Shown one piece after another: positions 45,016 to 54,511 of a DNA stretch of 64,000 nucleotides (position 1 is its first letter; every line of letters starts with the position of its first letter). The notes under the pieces were generated by a model, which saw only the letters and a program-made list of their open reading frames with translations, did no database searches and was not told where the DNA came from. The position numbers and the translations under genes were made by a program. Source of the stretch: Spirochaetota bacterium. GTDB taxonomy: Bacteria > Spirochaetota > UBA4802 > UBA5368. The stretch spans positions 1 through 64,000 of the forward strand of contig DATIKU010000015.1 in NCBI GenBank assembly GCA_035477215.1. The letters run 5' to 3'.

Positions 45016-45504
45016 TCAGCGGCCAATCCCCGCGATGTAATCTACGGGTTTGCCCGAGACCAGCACGTTGCACTGCGCCCGCGCCGTCGGTTCGCCCCCG
45101 CGTGACAGCTCGCCTGTAAGGTGAATGAGGTTTTTACCCTCCCGGAAGACCGAAGCGACGGCCCTGATGGTGTCGCCTTTCCTGGCCGTTCCGAGATAAT
45201 CTATGGTCATGTTGACGGTAAGAAGGGCCGTATCGTAGCCCAGGGTGGCGCACACGGTGCCCATGGCATCGTCCAGCATGGCCGCCTGTATCCCCCCATG
45301 CAGATATCCGGCCGGATTGGTCATCTCGGGGCGCACGGTGTAGTCGAGCTCGATACGTCCCCGGCCCACGTCTACAAGCACCGCGTCGAGCCAGCGGGTA
45401 ACGCATTCGAAGGGCATGGAGCCCAGGTTCTTTCCGATGAACCGGGTCATGACCGAAAGCACCGTCTCCGAAATTTTAGTTAAAGGGCCCTCTATCCGGC
45501 TCAT
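45016..45504 (-). CDS. PaaI-type hotdog thioesterase
   Basis: 162 residues. The hotdog motif HGGIQAAMLDDAMG follows NPAGYL, with strands TVNMTIDYLGTARKGD and RAQCNVLVSGKP. It hydrolyses acyl-CoA thioesters in the cytoplasm. GGAGGAA lies before the ATG. It is not in an operon, but lies next to the divergent acyl-CoA synthetase gene. The first 40 residues form a helical extension. Confidence 0.85.
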   Translation of the reverse strand: MSRIEGPLTKISETVLSVMTRFIGKNLGSMPFECVTRWLDAVLVDVGRGRIELDYTVRPEMTNPAGYLHGGIQAAMLDDAMGTVCATLGYDTALLTVNMTIDYLGTARKGDTIRAVASVFREGKNLIHLTGELSRGGEPTARAQCNVLVSGKPVDYIAGIGR

Positions 45505-45758
45505 CGCGATTCCTCCGATGGTGATTTAGTTCGATGCGACTGTGTGATAAAGGTCTATCGAACGGCGGATATCCTATGTCAATTTAAAAACACGCTGTAT
45601 CAAACATACGTGCGAATGGACGGGGCTTTTATTTCTTGACAGTCGATCGTATATTGGTTAGACGTCCAACCAGCTGAGTTTTATACTGGTCCGAGCGCCG
45701 TAAGAGTTAAGGGGGCCGGATGGAACGACTATACATTATTTAAGAGCCGGGAGGGAAT

Positions 45759-47294
45759 ATGGACATTTCATTCAGCAGCATAAGCGACATGGTCGTCAAA
45801 CAGGCCCGGGCGATGGGCGAAAAGCCGGTGATTCTTTACTATGAGCGCGACATCAGTTACCGTGAGATGGATGAGAAAAGCGCGTCGATCGCGGCAGGAC
45901 TGCAGGAGCTCGGGGTTAAAAAAGGCGACAGGGTCTGCCTCCTCATGGAGAACTCGCCGGAATACTATTTTGCTTATTTCGGCATCATAAGGCTCGGCGC
46001 CATTGCGGGCCCGGTTAACTGCTGGTGGCAGACAAAAGAGATAGAATATCTTTTTAACGACTCCGGGGCTGTCGCGGCGATCGTTGATTCGGCATATCGC
46101 GCGCACCTTGAGGCGATAAAAGGAAAGGCGCCGGCGCTGAAGCATGTTATAGAGCGCGGAGGAGACGGCACGTTTCTTTCGTTTGAAGAGATTGCGGATA
46201 AAAAAGCGGTTCCTGCCGATGTTGAGATCGGCATGGATGATGTCTCTACCATCGTGTACACTTCGGGCACCACGGGAAATCCCAAGGGAGTGCTCCTGAC
46301 CCACGGCAATATCCTCACCAATTCGCTGCAGGCGGGAAAACTGGCCAACATCAGGAGCAGTGACGTCGTACTGTGTTTTCTTCCCCTGTTTCATGTCAAC
46401 GGTCTGGTCATCACCGGCACGGCGCCGATGTGCGCCGGGGCACAGATAGTGCTGCGGAAAGGCTTTTCGGCCGGAGAATTCTGGGAATGCGTTTCGAAAT
46501 ACCGGGTGAGCATTTTCAGCGGCGTCCCCACCGTCTACCAGATTCTGCTGGCTACGCCAGGAAGCGAAAAGGCCGACGTGAGCTCACTGCGGTACGGGGT
46601 GTGCGGTGCGGCACCGATGCCCGTGGAGACCATACGCAAGTTCGAGGAGAAGTTTAACATGATCATCATCGAGGGATACGGCCTCACCGAAGCCACTGCC
46701 GGGGCGACGGCGAATCCCATCGATGGCGTACGAAAGATCGGCTCGATCGGCATACCCTTCGAAAATAGCGAGATAAAGCTGTTTGATGACGACGACAATG
46801 AGGTGCCCCGGGGGGAGGTGGGCGAGATCGTAATCCGCGGCGGCAACGTAATGAAGGGATATTTCAACAGGCCGGAGGAGACCGAAAAAACACTGCGCGG
46901 GGGATGGCTTCACACCGGAGATATGGCGTATGAGGACGAGGACGGCTATTTTTTCATCGTGGACCGCAAGAAGGAGATGATCATCCGTGGAGGAGAGAAC
47001 ATCTATCCAAAGGAGCTCGAGGAGATAATATACGGCCATCCGAAAGTACAGGAAGTTGCGGTGGTCGGGGTAAAGGACGAGATCTACGGCGAGGAGGTCA
47101 TGGCCTGCCTGGTGCCGCGGCAGGGAGAAACGGTCGACGTTGAAGAGTTTCGCTCCTGGTGCAAGGCGAATATGGCCTCGTACAAGGTGCCGAAGTACGT
47201 CAGTATCCGGCAGCAATTGCCGAAGAACATACTTGGAAAGATATTGAAAAAGGAACTGAAGGCGGCATTGAAGGGCGAGGGCCTTCTGGGCTAA
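45759..47294 (+). CDS. acyl-CoA synthetase (AMP-forming, FadD-like)
   Basis: 511 residues. Seen are the P-loop-like TSGTTGNPKG, the A4 motif (FLPLFHVNG), GYGLTEATAG, GWLHTGDMAYEDEDGY and the C-terminal lysine in PKNILGKILKKEL. It makes an acyl-adenylate and then the acyl-CoA, most likely from a medium or long fatty acid or a similar carboxylate. GGGAGGG lies before the ATG. A TTGACA at 45636 is a possible promoter element. With the hotdog thioesterase, SDR and dehydrogenase-rubredoxin nearby it fits a lipid-metabolism neighbourhood. Confidence 0.92.
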   Translation: MDISFSSISDMVVKQARAMGEKPVILYYERDISYREMDEKSASIAAGLQELGVKKGDRVCLLMENSPEYYFAYFGIIRLGAIAGPVNCWWQTKEIEYLFNDSGAVAAIVDSAYRAHLEAIKGKAPALKHVIERGGDGTFLSFEEIADKKAVPADVEIGMDDVSTIVYTSGTTGNPKGVLLTHGNILTNSLQAGKLANIRSSDVVLCFLPLFHVNGLVITGTAPMCAGAQIVLRKGFSAGEFWECVSKYRVSIFSGVPTVYQILLATPGSEKADVSSLRYGVCGAAPMPVETIRKFEEKFNMIIIEGYGLTEATAGATANPIDGVRKIGSIGIPFENSEIKLFDDDDNEVPRGEVGEIVIRGGNVMKGYFNRPEETEKTLRGGWLHTGDMAYEDEDGYFFIVDRKKEMIIRGGENIYPKELEEIIYGHPKVQEVAVVGVKDEIYGEEVMACLVPRQGETVDVEEFRSWCKANMASYKVPKYVSIRQQLPKNILGKILKKELKAALKGEGLLG

Positions 47295-47302
47295 GATCGC
47301 GC

Positions 47303-47333
47303 GGCGCGAAGGACATGCGGCCGCCTTCGCGCC
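47303..47333. terminator. bidirectional terminator between convergent genes
   Basis: Stem GGCGCGAAGG/CCTTCGCGCC, loop of 11, then GTTT. It separates the acyl-CoA synthetase gene from the convergent hypothetical gene. Confidence 0.6.
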
Positions 47334-47342
47334 GTTTCCGCA

Positions 47343-47996
47343 TCACTGCATTCCAGCCCAGGCCGTCGGCTTACCGTATACGATGAACGGTGACGGATTG
47401 AGGCTGCCTCCGCCTATGCCCAGCGAGCCATAGCCTATATACAGCCGGTCGTTCACACGCCGGAGCTCGTCGCGCATGGTGTGTACGATGCCGCCGTTGT
47501 GAGCGGCGTACTCTATCAGAAACGCGTATTTTGCGTCATAGGCTGACGGCCCCACCGTCGTGTTCATCTTCCGGCTGCGGTTGATTACCGGTTTGCCGTC
47601 GGACGAAGTCTGCACGAAGAGATTGTATCCCCATCCCCCGGAGCCGCTGAAAGGGAAGAAGGCCTTGCCGACCCACCTGCCGGGGCCGAAAAAATGATCG
47701 GTGTAAAAATCAACCATCGCGGCCATGATGCCGACAGGAAGGTTCATCGCCCGGTACTCCCCTTTCAGTTCGGGGAAAGCCGGCGCGTCCAGCGCGTGAA
47801 AGAGCTGGCGAAATTCTGATTTCGAGAGCTTTGTGATGTCGTCAGGTGTCGCGAGGCCCGGATCTTTGCCGAGGATGTCGGAGGGTGCACCTCCCTGATA
47901 CCCGAAACCGTTCTGCAGTATGTTAATTGCCGAAAGCGCAAGCGTGATGATCAGAGACGCGCCGATGAAGTACGATATGATTTTTATCGTTTTCAT
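47343..47996 (-). CDS. membrane-anchored hypothetical protein
   Basis: 217 residues. An N-terminal helix (IISYFIGASLIITLALSAI) anchors a soluble domain with the stretches GRWVGKAFFPFSGSGGWG and GYGSLGIGGGSLNPSPF, which look like a beta-barrel lipid-binding fold of unknown type. I do not recognise the family. It lies between the SDR and the acyl-CoA synthetase; the first half of the SDR operon reads into it, so it may share their role. Confidence 0.55.
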   Translation of the reverse strand: MKTIKIISYFIGASLIITLALSAINILQNGFGYQGGAPSDILGKDPGLATPDDITKLSKSEFRQLFHALDAPAFPELKGEYRAMNLPVGIMAAMVDFYTDHFFGPGRWVGKAFFPFSGSGGWGYNLFVQTSSDGKPVINRSRKMNTTVGPSAYDAKYAFLIEYAAHNGGIVHTMRDELRRVNDRLYIGYGSLGIGGGSLNPSPFIVYGKPTAWAGMQ

Positions 47997-48054
47997 TGTC
48001 TGGTTTTTCCTTGTGTTTAATTAAAGTTATTATAATCATTGAAGTCTTGCGCAC

Positions 48055-48870
48055 TTATGGACGACCGGTAAATACGTCCATCGCGCTGTCGCCGCCCGAC
48101 ATTTTAAGCATCCAGTCAAAAAAGGCGGTGGGCAGCAGCTTCAGGAACATCATCCCCCGGATGCTGTGCGCCGGAAGCATAACGTAGGGGTGGTCCTTTT
48201 TCACGGCGCGTACGATGCGCGCGGCCGCCCGATCGGGCTTCACGAAGGGGCTCAGGAGCATCGGCTTGAATCCCCGGAACATCCCGGTGTCGATGATGTA
48301 CGGGCATACGCAGGTGATCTTCACGCCGCCGTGCCCGAATTTTTTTAATTCACGCCTGAGCGCCTCGGAGAATCCGACCTCGGCGAACTTGCTCGCGGCG
48401 TAATCCGAGAGAAGCGGCATTCCCAGAAGCCCGCTCGACGACGCCACGTTGACAATGTTGCCGCTGTTGCGCGCGGTCATGCCTGGAAGGACCGCCTTCG
48501 TGAAATACAGGTGGCCCCAGAAGTTGACATCCATGGTCCGGTGAAACTCCTCGAGCGACAGGTCCAGGAAGGCTTTCCCGATAACCATACCGGCGTTATT
48601 GATCAGCACGTCGACCTGCGTAAAATCGCGCATGATACCGGCGACCGTCCGGGATACCGCGGTCCTGTCAGAGATATCACACGTGTAGGTATTCACCGAT
48701 ATTTTCAGGCCCTTCTTCCCGATATCGTCCTTCAGAGCTTTCAGCGCCGCCGCGTTTATGTCTACCAGCGCCAGGTTCGAGGATTCGGCGGCGAATCGCA
48801 GGGCCATAAGCCTTCCAATACCGCTGCCCGCGCCGGTAATGATGATGTTTTTGTTTATAAGAGACTTCAT
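48055..48870 (-). CDS. short-chain dehydrogenase/reductase (SDR)
   Basis: 271 residues of the classical SDR type: NAD(P) site TGAGSGIGR, NNAG, Ser in VASSSGLLGMP, and the catalytic pair YAASK. A C-terminal hydrophobic stretch (GMMFLKLLPTAFFDWMLKM) is typical of the retinol-/acyl-type SDRs bound to membranes. It reduces a keto or oxidises a hydroxy group, probably on a lipid. GGAGG lies ten bases before the ATG. It is probably co-transcribed with the hypothetical gene downstream. Confidence 0.85.
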   Translation of the reverse strand: MKSLINKNIIITGAGSGIGRLMALRFAAESSNLALVDINAAALKALKDDIGKKGLKISVNTYTCDISDRTAVSRTVAGIMRDFTQVDVLINNAGMVIGKAFLDLSLEEFHRTMDVNFWGHLYFTKAVLPGMTARNSGNIVNVASSSGLLGMPLLSDYAASKFAEVGFSEALRRELKKFGHGGVKITCVCPYIIDTGMFRGFKPMLLSPFVKPDRAAARIVRAVKKDHPYVMLPAHSIRGMMFLKLLPTAFFDWMLKMSGGDSAMDVFTGRP

Positions 48871-48977
48871 TTTAGTTATACCTCCTGAACGTGTTTCCGC
48901 GCCAGTGTCGCGGCGTCCGCATGCTATAGTATATGACCGGAAGCAATCGACCGGATTTATAATTCCGTTTAAAAAAA

Positions 48978-50084
48978 CTATACGGCGCGGCGGGAGTTTT
49001 TGCGGAAATCACGGGGGCTGGTCCCGGTGAACTGGCGGAATGCCTCGTTGAAGGCGGACTTCGAGTTAAAACCGACGCTGAAGGCGATTTCGAGCACGTT
49101 CATCGAATCGCTTTCATCGAGGAGCCGTTTTGCCTCGTCGACGCGGAAACGGTTGACGAAGGAATTGAAGTTGGTGCCCAGGGTATTGTTGAGCACCCAT
49201 GAGAGGGTGTGCGGGCTTATCGCGAGTATGGCCGCCAGGGAGCCGAGGGAAAGGGAATCGTCACGATAAAGTTTCTGATCTTCCATTAGCTCGCTAATCC
49301 GGCGCAAAAGTACATCGATATCGTCCGGTACGGAGTGGATGCGGAACGGTCGGCTTTTGCCGGCCTCGACGATGAGGAGTTGTATGAGGCGCGGATGCCG
49401 TATCCCTACGATGTATGAACAGCAGAAAAGCAGGCCTATGCCGGCCGCACCGGCGCGGGCGGCTGCGGGAGAGCCCAGCGCGAAGCCGGAGGTCACCGCG
49501 GATGCCGCCGCGAGTGTGAGGACTACGTAGAGAGTGTTGACCAGAAGCAGCGGAGAGGGCCGCCTGTAAAGCATACCGCGGATAAAGCCGAAGGCGAGGG
49601 GTCCCAGCAGGCCCGCGTATAGAATGACGGCGGCTATGGGTACGATGCATACCCAGGCGGTACCCCGGAGCACGTTTCCCGAGGCGACACCGGCAATGAG
49701 CAGGCTTTTCGCTTCGGAGGTGGACAACATAAAGAGCACGTCCGCGGGCAGTGCCGCGAGCACCGGAAGGAACGTGGCCGGGTGGACGCTGTGAGCCGTT
49801 GCGTCTGGGCGCACAACCAGGGCATACGCGTGGTAAGAGAGCGGTCCCGCGAGAAACAGGAGCGAGCAGTGAAAGGACATAAGCCATGGATGTTCGAGTG
49901 CTGTGCCGTCAAGCATGAATCCGACCTGGAAGAGGAGCAGCCCCACGGTGAAGAGCAGGGCGGAGAGGTTCAGGTTTTCCGTGCGCCGTTTTCGCACGAG
50001 CAGGTGAACGAGCGAGAACAGCAACGCGAGCCCCGCCGAGAAGAATATGATGTAGTCGAGACAGGCCGCCGATGCCGGAATCAT
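48978..50084 (-). CDS. AraC-family regulator with multi-TM N-terminal half
   Basis: 368 residues. The first 240 hold six or seven hydrophobic helices with short loops. The C-terminal 110 form an AraC/XylS DNA-binding domain with the two helix-turn-helix motifs (SLGSLAAILAISPHTLSWVL and NVLEIAFSVGFNSKSAFNEA) and the final TGTSPRDFRKNSR. It is a membrane-bound one-component regulator, a form frequent in spirochaetes. It lies upstream of the SDR gene on the same strand, which may be its target. Confidence 0.88.
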   Translation of the reverse strand: MIPASAACLDYIIFFSAGLALLFSLVHLLVRKRRTENLNLSALLFTVGLLLFQVGFMLDGTALEHPWLMSFHCSLLFLAGPLSYHAYALVVRPDATAHSVHPATFLPVLAALPADVLFMLSTSEAKSLLIAGVASGNVLRGTAWVCIVPIAAVILYAGLLGPLAFGFIRGMLYRRPSPLLLVNTLYVVLTLAAASAVTSGFALGSPAAARAGAAGIGLLFCCSYIVGIRHPRLIQLLIVEAGKSRPFRIHSVPDDIDVLLRRISELMEDQKLYRDDSLSLGSLAAILAISPHTLSWVLNNTLGTNFNSFVNRFRVDEAKRLLDESDSMNVLEIAFSVGFNSKSAFNEAFRQFTGTSPRDFRKNSRRAV

Positions 50085-50197
50085 TGCATACGCTGCCGGG
50101 GAATGCGATCGCGCTTCGCAAGCGCCACGGCTATAGTACTATATTCAATCAGGAATGTCAAGATGTTTCGGTGCGGCCGCGTGCGATGCCATGTCAC

Positions 50198-50578
50198 TCA
50201 ATGGCTTCCGCGCCGCAGAATCCCGCCGATATCCACGCCGTCAAGATGGCGCAAAACAAGCGGCTCCATGTCGACGGCGGTTTCCGCGAGCTCGTCCGGA
50301 CGCGGATGATGATCGAATACGAAGACGATATGCGAAGTGAAGCTCTCCGTGATCCTTATGCCGAATTGTGCGAAATAAAACCCCAGGCCTTCGTCGGTGC
50401 ACGCGCCAATCAGGACCGAGTCGCGCCCGCGGTTGAGGATATCGCATTTTTCGGCGAACAGGTTCTCAATCGCCGGATCGTCGAAGAGCGTATAGGAGAC
50501 CCCCGCCTCGGAGAGGTAGTCGATGAAGGAACGCACCCCCAGAAAGCGGTGTTCGATATACGGCTTGTCGGCAGGCAT
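50198..50578 (-). CDS. hypothetical protein, 126 residues
   Basis: No signal peptide, no recognised family. It ends RHLDGVDIGGILRRGSH and has an aromatic-rich middle (FIDYLSEAGVSYTLFDD). GGAG lies nine bases before the ATG. It sits upstream of the AraC gene on the same strand, with a 110-base gap. Confidence 0.5.
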   Translation of the reverse strand: MPADKPYIEHRFLGVRSFIDYLSEAGVSYTLFDDPAIENLFAEKCDILNRGRDSVLIGACTDEGLGFYFAQFGIRITESFTSHIVFVFDHHPRPDELAETAVDMEPLVLRHLDGVDIGGILRRGSH

Positions 50579-50759
50579 GATCGTGTTCTCCGCAGTGTGA
50601 TTAAACCGCGGGTCAGATGACCCGATGTCACGGATTCTGTCCAGCCGGAATTGGGATTTTCCCGGAACAGTGGATGCGGTTGCAGCCGCAAGTGTAAAGC
50701 GAAACCATGCTTCATGCGGCCGGCGAATACACCCGCAATTACTGTTCCTGCGTCATGTT

Positions 50760-51161
50760 TTATGGAGCCCCCGCAAACACGTGGCGTTCGGGAACGACGC
50801 ACAGGAATGTTCCGGTAAAAACCCTTTCATCACCGCGGACGATTTCCACCGCCACGGTTCGCTTTTTGCCTTCGGATTCAATCACCCGGGCGGTGGCCGT
50901 CAGCAGCTCTCCGGCGCCTGCCGGTTTTAAAAACGCCACCTCGGCCCTTCCTAAAACGACATTGGGATGGTTCACCGCGAGCATGGCGGCGTAATCGGCA
51001 AGCCCGAAAACGAAACCGCCGTGAACGAGGCCGCTGTCGTCGGCGCGCATCTGGTCGCTGAGACGAAGCGCTACCGTACAAATACCCTCTTCAAGCGAGA
51101 GCGGGTTGCCGCACAGGCGGCGATCGATACGATCGTGCGTTTTAATGTTAAGCTCGGACAT
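50760..51161 (-). CDS. hotdog-fold thioesterase
   Basis: 133 residues with DDSGLVHGGFVFGLADYAA, the HGG motif of PaaI/YdiI-like thioesterases, and VAFLKPAGAGELLTATARV. It is likely active on acyl-CoA or aryl-CoA. ATG 51161 with AGAGG upstream is chosen over a long in-frame extension (47 codons) that has no ribosome site. It is the second hotdog gene in the window; the two are not close in sequence. Confidence 0.82.
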   Translation of the reverse strand: MSELNIKTHDRIDRRLCGNPLSLEEGICTVALRLSDQMRADDSGLVHGGFVFGLADYAAMLAVNHPNVVLGRAEVAFLKPAGAGELLTATARVIESEGKKRTVAVEIVRGDERVFTGTFLCVVPERHVFAGAP

Positions 51162-51361
51162 CGCGTTACCTCTTGAGATCGTTATGGCACTGTGACTTTT
51201 TCCCGTTCCGGCCATGTGCCGTTTAAAATTTAATATAAAAGCATACAGTAAAAGGAAAGTAAGGTCAACAGCGGTTAACGGAGTATGGTATAATCCATTC
51301 ACGTCCGTGGAGAGGGGTATGTTAGTTTACCACGAGGGCACATCATCGCGGGACAGAGAAA

Positions 51362-51384
51362 ACGGCCGCCGCGCGGGCGGCCGT
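51362..51384 (-). terminator. terminator after the 73-residue ORF
   Basis: Stem ACGGCCGCC/GGCGGCCGT with a 5-base loop, followed on the minus strand by TTTTCTCTG. Confidence 0.7.
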
Positions 51385-51389
51385 CACAG

Positions 51390-51611
51390 TTACATCATCG
51401 TCGCCCATTCCGAGGTTTCCCGGCCTGCATCTTCAGGCAATGCCGATCTAAGGCGCGCAAAGAGCTTTTCCAGGCCTTCCTCCCGCTCCTTCAGCATTTC
51501 CCGGTACTCCCTGGTGCTGGTGTGCCGAATCTCGGTCGGCAATTCCTTCAGTTCGCGGGCCAGCAGGTCGACGATGATCTCAAGTTCTTTTTCATCAAGA
51601 TGGATGTTCAT
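51390..51611 (-). CDS. 73-residue helical protein
   Basis: MNIHLDEKELEIIVDLLARE then KELPTEIRHTSTREYREMLK: a charged, probably coiled-coil protein. GGGGAGG lies five bases before the ATG and a terminator follows. Similar short proteins are frequent hypothetical genes in Leptospira-like and deltaproteobacterial genomes. No function is known. Confidence 0.6.
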   Translation of the reverse strand: MNIHLDEKELEIIVDLLARELKELPTEIRHTSTREYREMLKEREEGLEKLFARLRSALPEDAGRETSEWATMM

Positions 51612-51918
51612 GCATCCTCCCCGCCGTATATCCGGCGTCATTTGATTGAGATGTGCCGCCAAACCGAAACGCCCCGTCTATTTCAATGGACCGCCGCAGA
51701 ACGAGCCGGGAACATTCCGGTCGCGCCCGGATCAAATATATGAGGAAGACCGGCGGAAAACAACTCCCGGGCACGGTTGAGAGAACGAGATCGACGATCG
51801 AGGCGTGATTCATGTCTTATTCCTCGCCCTCATGCGCATTACCCGGGTCACAAGCCGGAAAAAGTCTTGAACAGGCCGATGCTTGGATATTAGATGCATT
51901 CGTTCGGGGAGGCCGGGG
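51612..51918. other. intergenic region upstream of the MalY-like gene
   Basis: Nothing supported on either strand. Confidence 0.35.
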
Positions 51919-53097
51919 ATGAGTGTATATGATTTCGACCGTATAATAGAGCGCCGGGGGACCGGGTGCGAAAAATGGGACATGATGGAGGCGATCTTCC
52001 GCGCTAAAGATCTGGTGCCGCTGTGGGTCGCCGATATGGACTTTGCGTCGCCGCCGGAGGTCATCGAGGCGCTGGTGCGCCGCGCGGAGCACGGCGTATA
52101 CGGATATACGGGATGCACCGACGGGTATTTCAACGCCGTCACGGGATGGATGCGGCGACGTCACGGCTGGGACGTTAGGCGCGAGTGGGTGGTCCCGTGT
52201 CCTGGGGTGGTTCCGGCGCTCAACGTACTGGTCCGAGCGTTTACACGGCCGGGAGACCGGATCATCGTCCAGCAGCCGGTATATCATCCTTTCATGCTTG
52301 CCGCGGAGAACAACGGAAGGCGCGTCCTCAACAACGAGCTTCGCCTGGACGGCTCGCGCTACGTCATGGACCTCGACGATTTGCGAAAGAAGGCCGCAGC
52401 GCGGCGCGTGAAGATGCTCATCCTGTGCAGTCCGCACAATCCTGTCGGAAGGCTCTGGACGCGCGATGAGCTCGCGGAGCTCGGCCGCATCTGCGTGGAC
52501 AATGGCCTCGTGGTGGTCTCGGACGAAATACATTCCGATCTCGTGCTCGGCGGGCGGCGGCACGCGCCCTTCGCGTCGATATCCGAGGAGTTTGCCGCGC
52601 GTTCGGTGGTCTGCACGGCGCCCAGCAAGACCTTCAATCTCGCCGGACTACAGACGGCGAACGTCATAATCCCCGACGCGAAGCTGCGCCGCGATTATTC
52701 GGTCGCGCAGGAGGAGTGCGGATTCTTCTCGATGAACGCCTTCGGAACCGTGGCGCTGGAGGCCGCGTACATGCATGGCGAACCATGGCTCGAGGCCCTT
52801 TTACGGTATATAGAGGCAAACCTTCGTTTTCTCTCGGAATTCATCACGCTAAAAATACCGCGCATAACGCTTATAAGGCCCGAGGCCACATATCTGGCCT
52901 GGCTCGATTTCCGCAGCCTCGGAATGGATTCACGCGCGCTTAAAAGCTTCTTCCGTCATTCGGCGGGTGTTGCGCTGGGAGAGGGGCACATCTTCGGCCA
53001 TGGCGGAGAAGGCTTCGCCCGGGTGAACCTGGCGTGCCCGAGGAAGATAATGGAAGAAGGTCTCGAGCGGCTGGCTCGCGCCATCGACGGGCTCTGA
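51919..53097 (+). CDS. MalY/PatB-type PLP aminotransferase / C-S lyase
   Basis: 392 residues. LWVADMDFASPPEVIEAL and GYTG are the MalY/PatB start; SPHNPVGR and SDEIHSDLVL follow; the PLP lysine is in APSKTFNLAG. Members cleave cystathionine or other Cys S-conjugates to pyruvate, ammonia and a thiol, or act as aminotransferases. GGGGAGG lies six bases before ATG 51919, which is preferred over the ATG twelve codons earlier. The stop touches the stop of the convergent ThrE subunit gene. Confidence 0.9.
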   Translation: MSVYDFDRIIERRGTGCEKWDMMEAIFRAKDLVPLWVADMDFASPPEVIEALVRRAEHGVYGYTGCTDGYFNAVTGWMRRRHGWDVRREWVVPCPGVVPALNVLVRAFTRPGDRIIVQQPVYHPFMLAAENNGRRVLNNELRLDGSRYVMDLDDLRKKAAARRVKMLILCSPHNPVGRLWTRDELAELGRICVDNGLVVVSDEIHSDLVLGGRRHAPFASISEEFAARSVVCTAPSKTFNLAGLQTANVIIPDAKLRRDYSVAQEECGFFSMNAFGTVALEAAYMHGEPWLEALLRYIEANLRFLSEFITLKIPRITLIRPEATYLAWLDFRSLGMDSRALKSFFRHSAGVALGEGHIFGHGGEGFARVNLACPRKIMEEGLERLARAIDGL

Positions 53098-53550
53098 TCA
53101 GAGCGAGATGCGTTTGCTATTATCCTTCGTGAAGAGATAGACGATGAGGTTCGTCACCGACGACACCAGCACCAGCCCGGTGGCGATGGCGCCCGCGGTG
53201 ATGAGCGTTTCCATTCCCAGCTCGAGCGAGCGCGCCGTATTGCCCCGGATCGATTCGAACATCGTGTAATACATGCCGCCGCCCGGCACCAGCGGAATGA
53301 CCGCGCAGATGGCGAAGGTGGTGGCCGGCGCGCTTCTGACGCGGGCCATCACCTCGGCGTACACCCCCACCACGATCGAGGCGATGAAGAACGAGAAGAT
53401 CGGCCCGACCGGAAAAGACATCGACAGAAGATACGCAAGCCAGCCCGCGGCCCCGCCGAACGCGGCAAGGATGATATTAAGCCCTCGAATATTGAAGAGA
53501 ATCGAGAATCCGAGGGTGGCGATGAAAGCGTACGCTGCGGGGCCGATCAT
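53098..53550 (-). CDS. threonine/serine exporter, small subunit (YjjB type)
   Basis: 150 residues, about four membrane helices (GLNIILAAFGGAAGWLAYLL, PTGPIFSFFIASIVV region with PVGPIFSFF, and two more), plus PLVPGGGMYYTMFE, the signature of the ThrE C-terminal domain. With the preceding gene it forms a split ThrE exporter for Thr/Ser, driven by the proton gradient. The four-base overlap (ATGA) with the large subunit confirms the operon. Confidence 0.85.
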   Translation of the reverse strand: MIGPAAYAFIATLGFSILFNIRGLNIILAAFGGAAGWLAYLLSMSFPVGPIFSFFIASIVVGVYAEVMARVRSAPATTFAICAVIPLVPGGGMYYTMFESIRGNTARSLELGMETLITAGAIATGLVLVSSVTNLIVYLFTKDNSKRISL

Positions 53551-54329
53551 CGGATTCCTCCCGCGAGGAGGTGCCAGAGCTTGAGGACGATACCGCTTCC
53601 CGCCGCGATCGCCACCGCGATTAGAAACGATTCCATCGCGCGGGCTATACCCGAAAGGAGGTCGCCCGCGAGCGTGTCGCGGATTGAGTTGGTGATGGCG
53701 AGCCCCGGTACGAGGAGCATGATCGAGCCTATGATGATTGAATTGGGATGTATGCCCGGGATCATCGCGGCGCTCGCGAGGGCGAAGAGCGCCGCCAGCG
53801 CTCCGCCGGCGACGTTGATGAAAAACTCGTTGAGCCGTATGGACGAGAGCAGCAGTGAAAGCGCCTTGATTACCCCGCCGGTATAGAGCGCCACGCTGAA
53901 TTCACCGGTACCGCCGCCGAAGAGCAGCGTGAAAAAACCCGCGGTGAACGCGGCCGTGGGCACCGTAAGCCATGCGGCATACCCCGGCTCATTCTCAATC
54001 CGGATGAGCTCGCGGCGCATGTCGGCCGGGGAGAGCTTATCAGAGCACACGGATTCGACAAGCCTGCCGGCAAGCAGTACCTTGTTTAAATTTATCGAGC
54101 GGTGCTTGACGCGGCGGATGATGGAGCGGGTACGGCCGTCGTCATCGGATACACTCAGGAAGATGCCCGTCGGCGTAACGAAGCTGTCGCCATCGTGATA
54201 GCCGTAGGCGCGGCAGAGCGCGTTCATCGTCTCCTCGACGCGATGCGTCTCGCCGCCGTTCTCGAGGATGAGTCTCCCCGTATCGGCGGCAAGGTGCAGA
54301 ATCGCGTGTTTGTCGGCATGCGTATTCAT
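53547..54329 (-). CDS. threonine/serine exporter, large subunit (YjjP type)
   Basis: 260 residues. A cytoplasmic N-terminal domain with LILENGGETHRVEETM is followed by five membrane helices including LLVPGLAITNSIRD and GDLLSGIARAMESFL. It is the ThrE N-terminal type (YjjP). It exports Thr/Ser or, in E. coli, succinate/short dicarboxylates. It is the first gene of the two-gene operon. The start fits; upstream is the csoR promoter region running the other way. Confidence 0.87.
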   Translation of the reverse strand: MNTHADKHAILHLAADTGRLILENGGETHRVEETMNALCRAYGYHDGDSFVTPTGIFLSVSDDDGRTRSIIRRVKHRSINLNKVLLAGRLVESVCSDKLSPADMRRELIRIENEPGYAAWLTVPTAAFTAGFFTLLFGGGTGEFSVALYTGGVIKALSLLLSSIRLNEFFINVAGGALAALFALASAAMIPGIHPNSIIIGSIMLLVPGLAITNSIRDTLAGDLLSGIARAMESFLIAVAIAAGSGIVLKLWHLLAGGIR

Positions 54330-54482
54330 GGCATAATCGAAGAGACGAGCTTAGACGGTGTGTCGGGGCGAGGCAAGTGAAAAATGACTCATTAACATCT
54401 GTCGCGGATGTAGCGGTGTGGAAGTTGGATTTACGGAAACTACCGAAAAAATTCGGAATCATAAATTGCTTTTATTTTTTTG

Positions 54483-54511
54483 TTGACGTAAGAGAGCCTG
54501 TATCGCATTAT
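54483..54511 (+). promoter_or_regulatory. csoR operon promoter
   Basis: TTGACG, 17 bases, CATTAT. The -10 box overlaps the operator palindrome. Confidence 0.55.
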
